Below, piece by piece: positions 4,701-8,959 of a DNA stretch of 8,959 bases (position 1 is the stretch's first letter; each line of letters begins with the position of its first letter). The notes beneath the pieces were generated by a model. That model had not been told where the DNA came from. It saw only the letters and a program-made list of their open reading frames with translations, and did not search any database. The stretch lies in contig JABFSS010000069.1 in assembly GCA_013140485.1 (NCBI GenBank), positions 1 to 8,959 on the forward strand, read 5' to 3'. Both the position numbers and the translations under genes were made by a program. The stretch comes from Candidatus Peribacteraceae bacterium. GTDB taxonomy: Bacteria > Patescibacteriota > Gracilibacteria > Peribacterales > Peribacteraceae.

Positions 4701-6158
4701 CTACTGCCCCTGAATATTCAGCGCCGCAGTCGGCTGGGAGCCGAGAATCGCCGGACCGGTGATCGTCCCCAGCGTGAGGTTGATGCGCTTACTGCCGACG
4801 AACTTGCCGGCGATGATCGGCACGCTGAAGGTCTTGTTCGATTCGCCCGGCGCGAAGGTGAGTGTTCCGGACGTGGACGTGTAGTCGGCATTGGCGATGG
4901 CGGTGCTGTCGCTCGTCGCGTAGGTGACGGTGACGGTGCCGCCGTATCCGCCGCGGCGGTACACCGTGACGAGCGCGCTGCCTCCGGCGCTCTGGCTGTG
5001 CGTGTAGGTATCGCTCGAGAACAGAACGGTTCCCGTGCCGCTCGCGATGGCTTCGTCGTCGACGACGGTCACTTGCACGCTGTTCGGCGTATCCAAGGAC
5101 GCTCCTCCCGTGACGCTCGCCAATTTCAGCGTGAAGTTCTTGTTGCCTTCGATCGTGTTGTTGTTAATGAACGGGATCGAGAAGCTCTTGCTCGTTTCGC
5201 CGGCGGCGAAACTGAGCGTGCCGTTGGTCTCGGTGTAGTTGATGCCCGCGGTCGCAGTGCCCTGCGTGGTGGAATACCCCACCGTGACAGCGCTGGAACT
5301 GCTGCCTTTGCGCAGAACGGTGACCGGCAGCGATCCGCCGCCCTCATCGAGAGCGTACGCCCATGCGCTCAACGTGATGTTGCCACCCGCCGCGCTCGAT
5401 CCGGCGCTGCCGGACGCCGCTGAGGACGACGAAGACGAATTGGTCGAGTTTCCGCCGCCGCCGTCGTTATCGAGCACCGTGATGGTGACGACGGACGGCG
5501 TACCGATCACGGCGCCGCCTGTCGGTTCGCTGAGCGTGACCGTGAACGTCTGGTTGGGATCGGCGATCAGGTTATTGACGAGCGTCAACGACACGACTTT
5601 GGATGTTTGACCGTCGCCGAAGGCCACTTGTCCCGTCGCTTCGTTGTAGCGCTTGCCCGATTCCGCGGTGCCGTTGGCGGTCTTATACGTCACGAGCGCG
5701 TTGCCTTTGGCTCCGCCGTAGCGCTGCACGCTCAAACTGACGTTGCTCGCGCCCTCCGGAAAGCTGACCTTATCGACCGAGAACCGGAATGCTCCGGCCT
5801 CGCCGACATTCGCGACGGAACTGATCGAACTCGATGTGGAACTGGACGACGACGTCCTCGACGAACTCGACCGTCGCGACACGCTGGAAGCCGTCGTTCC
5901 TCCGCCGAAGAGCGCGCGATCCAGCATTACGGCCACGTCCGCTCTCGTCACGAAATCCGCCGGGTGGAACCGGCCATCCCCTGCCCCCTTGATGATCCCT
6001 TCGCTGTACAGACGCCCGATGGGCGCATCGAAGTACGCTCCCTGCTGCACGTCGGGGAATACCGTGGAACCGAGCATGTCGGCCGCGGACGCCGTCGCCA
6101 GCACGCCAATGAGGAGTCCTGCAAAAAACGAGGAACCAAAGAATTTCTGGATGTTCAT
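4701..6158 (-). CDS. Secreted SLH-domain protein with three Calx-beta repeats, 485 aa
   Basis: Exported surface protein. Residues 1-25 form a signal peptide (MNIQKFFG, hydrophobic FFAGLLIGVLA, then TASA). Residues about 34-83 are one SLH domain: FPDV, YFDAPIGRLYSEGIIKG, GDGRFHPADFVTRADVAVMLDRAL. SLH domains bind secondary cell-wall polymer or the envelope; classical S-layer proteins carry three. A Ser-rich linker (91-114) leads to Calx-beta domain 1 (about 121-232, ending TVLDND), a Gly/Ser linker (233-258), Calx-beta 2 (259-368, ending TVVDDE) and Calx-beta 3 (374-483), which lacks the acidic end found in the first two. Acidic residues at these ends bind Ca2+ in the family. A role in calcium-dependent adhesion or surface-layer structure is inferred. 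The start at 6158 gives the signal peptide, and the reading frame upstream of it (to 7325) is antisense to the next gene. A promoter lies at 6189-6216. Confidence 0.92.
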   Translation of the reverse strand: MNIQKFFGSSFFAGLLIGVLATASAADMLGSTVFPDVQQGAYFDAPIGRLYSEGIIKGAGDGRFHPADFVTRADVAVMLDRALFGGGTTASSVSRRSSSSRTSSSSSTSSSISSVANVGEAGAFRFSVDKVSFPEGASNVSLSVQRYGGAKGNALVTYKTANGTAESGKRYNEATGQVAFGDGQTSKVVSLTLVNNLIADPNQTFTVTLSEPTGGAVIGTPSVVTITVLDNDGGGGNSTNSSSSSSAASGSAGSSAAGGNITLSAWAYALDEGGGSLPVTVLRKGSSSSAVTVGYSTTQGTATAGINYTETNGTLSFAAGETSKSFSIPFINNNTIEGNKNFTLKLASVTGGASLDTPNSVQVTVVDDEAIASGTGTVLFSSDTYTHSQSAGGSALVTVYRRGGYGGTVTVTYATSDSTAIANADYTSTSGTLTFAPGESNKTFSVPIIAGKFVGSKRINLTLGTITGPAILGSQPTAALNIQGQ

Positions 6159-6164
6159 ACGAAC

Positions 6165-6179
6165 AGGGGGGAGGAAGAG
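6165..6179 (-). promoter_or_regulatory. Pyrimidine tract in the leader of the SLH/Calx-beta gene
   Basis: On the minus strand 15 consecutive pyrimidines (CTCTTCCTCCCCCCT) end 6 nt before the ATG at 6158. No Shine-Dalgarno is present in the leader of roughly 25 nt. Same arrangement as at the other pyrimidine-led starts of this window. Confidence 0.5.
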
Positions 6180-6188
6180 TCGGGGGAT

Positions 6189-6216
6189 AGTATAAATCAG
6201 AAGACAGATGGGGCAA
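6189..6216 (-). promoter_or_regulatory. Sigma70-type promoter of the SLH/Calx-beta gene
   Basis: Minus strand -35 TTGCCC (6216-6211, 4/6) and -10 TATACT (6194-6189, 5/6) are 16 bp apart. Initiation near 6182 would give a leader of roughly 25 nt before the ATG at 6158. This is the best promoter in the 270 bp divergent region 6159-6428. I see no convincing promoter for the plus-strand gene, and nothing else in that region beyond weak inverted repeats. Confidence 0.6.
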
Positions 6217-6408
6217 TTGAAGTGTTTGGATTCTTTGGACATTGCCTCTGAGATTGAATGGTGTCGCGCTAGATAAACAACCCTGTTTGTTCCACGACCC
6301 TGCGGAACGGGAATGAGGGCTGAGGGAAGAGACGAAACGATGATGTGGAAAACTTTCTCGTTTGGAGGACCTCCCCGGCTCCTCTCGAACGCGCTTCGAT
6401 GCTCACTG

Positions 6409-6428
6409 TTTTCTTTCCCTCTTTTTCC
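6409..6428 (+). promoter_or_regulatory. Twenty-base pyrimidine tract before the coiled-coil gene
   Basis: All 20 bases immediately before the ATG at 6429 are C or T. This is the longest of the pyrimidine tracts that precede starts here. It supports the start at 6429 over the in-frame ATG at 6399, which lies upstream of the tract and would translate it. Confidence 0.5.
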
Positions 6429-8959
6429 ATGCGCACACCCGCCACCTCCCTCCCGCTCGATGTCGAGCTTCTCGAAGACCGCACACTTCAAGATGCAAAA
6501 CCTTCTTTTGTCATTCCCACAGCGCTTCTGGGCGATTCGCTCGTCCAGCAATGGAATCAGGAACACGTTCTGCTCGAAACGGGCACGCAGCGCGTCAGTG
6601 CCCTGCAAGGCGATGTCGGTCGCCTGACGATCGAATTGACGACAGACCGAGCGCAGGCGGCACTGGCAGGAGACGGACTGACGAAGACGGCACCCACCCT
6701 CACGGCCGCCATTGCCGACAGGGACCGCTTGCAGCTGGAACTCAAGAATCTGAATACGTCGCTGCAGTCGTTGACCACTCTGCGCACGACGCACCAGCAG
6801 CTCGTGACGAAACTGACGCAGGAGATCCAGACGCTCACCGCAACGCTCGAAACGCAGAAGCGAGAACTCCAGCAATTGCAGGCCGCACCTGTTGTGACGA
6901 CCACTCTCGCAACCCTTCAGCAGCAGAAGACGGCAGCGGAGCAGGACCGGACGAGGCTGCAAGCGGAGCACCGCGCAATCGCCGCGGATACGACGCTTAC
7001 GCCGACGATCAAGAATCAGCGATTGGAAGCGAAAAATAACGAGATCATCGCAAAGTCCAAAGTTATCGAAGCTCTGATAACGAAAATCAATCAGCCGCAA
7101 ACGCAATCCGTCGTTCCCGTGACTTCTCCGGCGTCGCAAAAGACCATCGACGCCAAGAAGCTGGCGATTACAGGCACACAAGCCGCCATCGACAAGAAAA
7201 AAATTGATCTGGGTGCGGCAAAAAAAGTTGTCGATGCCGATACCGTGCAGATCGGAACCGTCACCGCGACGGTTAAAACCAAAGAAAGCCAGGTGAGCGC
7301 GGCGAACACGGTCGTCGCGACGCAAACCGCGCAGCGGGACAGTTACGCGCAGGCAATGGCAGCCGCCATCGCGGAACAGAACAAGGATGAGCTTGCGATG
7401 ACGGCGGCGAAGACCGATCTCGTCGCCGCGAATCTATTCGTGCAGAACGAGACGGCCAAAACGGGAGTGTTGGACGCGGCGATGGCGGATTTCCTGACGC
7501 ACTATCAGGCGACGATGCTGGTGCCTAAGGAAAAGATCGAAACCACGCTCCTTCCGCTGGAGATCGTCCTGAAGAGCGAAGGATCCAACACGTGGTCGCT
7601 CGAGGCGAAAAATCTGCGGGACGGCGATTCCGTGTATCTCTGGAGACGTGTGTACAAGTGGGACGGCCAGCGCAACAACATCGTGTGGGGCGCGTTCGCG
7701 GGAGTGGCGGCCGAGGGCACCGAGTACTTCACCGCCATCGGCGACTGGCCGCATTCTTCGCCGGATACGACGGCCGAGATGCGCGTCACGGATGCCAAGG
7801 GAACGGTTCTCGCGACGAAGACCGTCGACTTCATGAACAAAGCGGGGGCTTCCTTCACGATCAACGAGGTGCAGAAGCAAGTGACGACGATCGTGAAGAC
7901 GGGAGCGGCGTCGGCACTGGCTCAGCAGAAAGAAACGCTCACCGGACCGCCCACGGTCACGAGCACCTTGAGCAACGGCAAAGTGCATCTGCGAATGCAG
8001 GGGCTCCCAGCCCGTACCACGGCGATCCTGCGGGGTCCCAATATCGACTACCGTGACATCGTGATGCCCATGGGTGATGGCGAAATCACCCCCGCCTTCC
8101 TGTCGCCCGAACTCTTCGTGCTCGGCAAGTACACGATCCAATTCACACGGGATGGGCAGCTTCTGGACACCCCGAAAACACTCGGTCCGGGATCCACACT
8201 CTCCGTCGAAGGAATGCAGCGCTCCGACACGCTTTCCGACTCCGCGGAAACCATCACCGCCGCGCCGCGCATGCAGATCGTGGCGACACGCGAAGGCGTG
8301 ACGTTCCGCTACCAGTTCCTTCCGGCGGGAAGCAACTTGGAAATCGCCGAAACCGATCACGGAAGCCTGATCCCCAACCCATCACGTTCCGAGGTGCCTC
8401 TGCAAGGAACACAAGGAAGCATCTCTCTAAAAGGCCAATTTCCTGACTGCTGGTACCGGTTCTTGGTGACGGGACCGGACGGCAAGCTGACAGGCCTTGA
8501 GTGGAACATCTATATTCCCGGAGGCAATACCGGCCTGGTGATCAGCAATCCCGTCATCTCCAAAACGCAATCGACAACAGTCCCTCTCTCTTCGACTGCC
8601 CCGATGCCATGGATCGGAGAACTCGATCATCAGACATTCAGCGGCGGCGCGAGCTATAACTGGGCGGGTCAGATGAATGACCAGGCACGCGCCATCACGG
8701 GCCTCGATATCCCCGGCGACCAGATAGTGGGAGCGTTCCAGACTATCGTCAAAGAGCGGATGGGCTTCATTCCGCTGTCCCTGCTCCCCGCCGTGCCGCA
8801 GGCACTGCGCACGGTCATCGAGAGACCGGATATATTCGCCCAGCTCTACGATGCGCACACGCAAATGAGCGCGACGCAGGCGGCGGACCGCAATGGCATC
8901 GCCACCAATGAGACGGCATTGTGGAAGAAGCACGACGAAGTGCAGCTGAAGAATTCCAC
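6429..8959 (+). CDS. Large coiled-coil protein with beta-rich domains, at least 843 aa, continues past window
   Basis: No known family is recognised. After a short N-terminus containing PLDVELLEDRTL (9-20), residues about 50-152, 158-221 and 239-360 are Gln/Thr/Ala/Lys-rich helices with heptad-like spacing, separated by linkers at about 152-158 and 222-238 (Pro, Val, Ser, Gln). The first holds LQLELKNLNTSLQSL and QLVTKLTQEIQTL. A beta-rich, Ig-like region follows (about 374-468, with SVYLWRRVYKWDGQRNNIVW), a second (about 497-590, with GKYTIQFTRDGQLLDTP), a third (about 615-698, with WYRFLVTGPDGK and NIYIPGG), then a helical C-terminal part. Only one cysteine (Cys674) is seen. No signal peptide or membrane helix is visible, so export would need another route. 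A stalk-plus-head architecture suits a structural or surface-binding protein; this is inference. Alternative in-frame starts are ATG 6399 and GTG 6345. Codon frame is clean to the window end. Confidence 0.88.
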   Translation, partial: MRTPATSLPLDVELLEDRTLQDAKPSFVIPTALLGDSLVQQWNQEHVLLETGTQRVSALQGDVGRLTIELTTDRAQAALAGDGLTKTAPTLTAAIADRDRLQLELKNLNTSLQSLTTLRTTHQQLVTKLTQEIQTLTATLETQKRELQQLQAAPVVTTTLATLQQQKTAAEQDRTRLQAEHRAIAADTTLTPTIKNQRLEAKNNEIIAKSKVIEALITKINQPQTQSVVPVTSPASQKTIDAKKLAITGTQAAIDKKKIDLGAAKKVVDADTVQIGTVTATVKTKESQVSAANTVVATQTAQRDSYAQAMAAAIAEQNKDELAMTAAKTDLVAANLFVQNETAKTGVLDAAMADFLTHYQATMLVPKEKIETTLLPLEIVLKSEGSNTWSLEAKNLRDGDSVYLWRRVYKWDGQRNNIVWGAFAGVAAEGTEYFTAIGDWPHSSPDTTAEMRVTDAKGTVLATKTVDFMNKAGASFTINEVQKQVTTIVKTGAASALAQQKETLTGPPTVTSTLSNGKVHLRMQGLPARTTAILRGPNIDYRDIVMPMGDGEITPAFLSPELFVLGKYTIQFTRDGQLLDTPKTLGPGSTLSVEGMQRSDTLSDSAETITAAPRMQIVATREGVTFRYQFLPAGSNLEIAETDHGSLIPNPSRSEVPLQGTQGSISLKGQFPDCWYRFLVTGPDGKLTGLEWNIYIPGGNTGLVISNPVISKTQSTTVPLSSTAPMPWIGELDHQTFSGGASYNWAGQMNDQARAITGLDIPGDQIVGAFQTIVKERMGFIPLSLLPAVPQALRTVIERPDIFAQLYDAHTQMSATQAADRNGIATNETALWKKHDEVQLKNS

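Noticed and set aside
6212..6246. Inverted repeat GGCAAT ... ATTGCC overlapping the minus-strand promoter
   Set aside because: Only 6 bp arms with a 23-nt gap; such a pair is expected by chance in a region of this size.
6364..6374. GGAGG in GGAGGACCTCC as a Shine-Dalgarno for the coiled-coil gene
   Set aside because: The nearest in-frame ATG is about 30 nt downstream (6399) and the preferred start about 60 nt downstream, too far for a ribosome-binding site. It may only be a chance palindrome.
6159..7325. N-terminal extension of the SLH/Calx-beta frame up to 7325
   Set aside because: The added part is antisense to the coiled-coil gene and would place the signal peptide in the middle of the protein. 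The promoter at 6189-6216 lies inside it.
7434..8360. 308-codon antisense frame inside the coiled-coil gene
   Set aside because: The plus-strand frame is continuous for over 2.5 kb with coherent coiled-coil and beta composition. The antisense product is Arg/His/Gly-rich as expected of a shadow frame in GC-rich DNA.
1..8959. Recoding of UGA as glycine, as in Gracilibacteria
   Set aside because: TGA terminates the 295-aa gene just before a strong terminator and ends the alkyltransferase at its normal family length. No in-frame TGA is found inside conserved genes.

Overview
The window looks like a GC-rich bacterial chromosome segment with seven protein genes, mostly transcribed one at a time in alternating directions (-, +, -, +, -, -, +). 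There is no phage, plasmid, tRNA, rRNA or CRISPR signature. The standard genetic code fits: TGA ends two genes and Trp is TGG. A secreted protein with one S-layer-homology (SLH) domain, Ser-rich linkers and Calx-beta repeats, next to a DUF11-type secreted protein and small orphan genes, recalls Candidate Phyla Radiation lineages such as Peribacteria/Peregrinibacteria. That placement is a low-confidence inference.

Layout. 1-1535 (-): translational GTPase TypA/BipA, cut by the window edge and carrying an apparent frameshift near 101-107. 1536-1694: a palindromic repeat and a promoter. 1695-2582 (+): orphan soluble helical protein, followed by a bidirectional terminator and a second palindromic repeat. 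2685-3020 (-): small two-helix membrane protein with Cys-rich tails. 3132-3944 (+): secreted DUF11-like protein. 3944-4166: a cluster of four palindromic repeats. 4181-4627 (-): O6-alkylguanine-DNA alkyltransferase. 4654-4696: a different, single palindromic repeat. 4701-6158 (-): SLH plus three Calx-beta domains. 6159-6428: divergent intergenic region. 6429 to the window end (+): large coiled-coil protein, open at the right edge.

Two whole-window patterns stand out. First, six copies of a 45-47 bp element share fixed flanks, a GTAG directly 5' of a 7 bp stem, and a YGGAR loop, while the stem sequence varies but stays paired. This is how REP/BIME elements mobilised by RAYT transposases are built; no RAYT gene is present here. 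Second, none of the seven starts has a Shine-Dalgarno sequence. Five are preceded by an uninterrupted or nearly uninterrupted pyrimidine tract, and the other two have a promoter -10 so close that the mRNA would be leaderless.

The genes do not form a pathway. They combine housekeeping functions (translation GTPase, DNA alkyl repair) with cell-surface proteins (DUF11, SLH/Calx-beta, Cys-rich membrane protein, possibly the coiled-coil giant).
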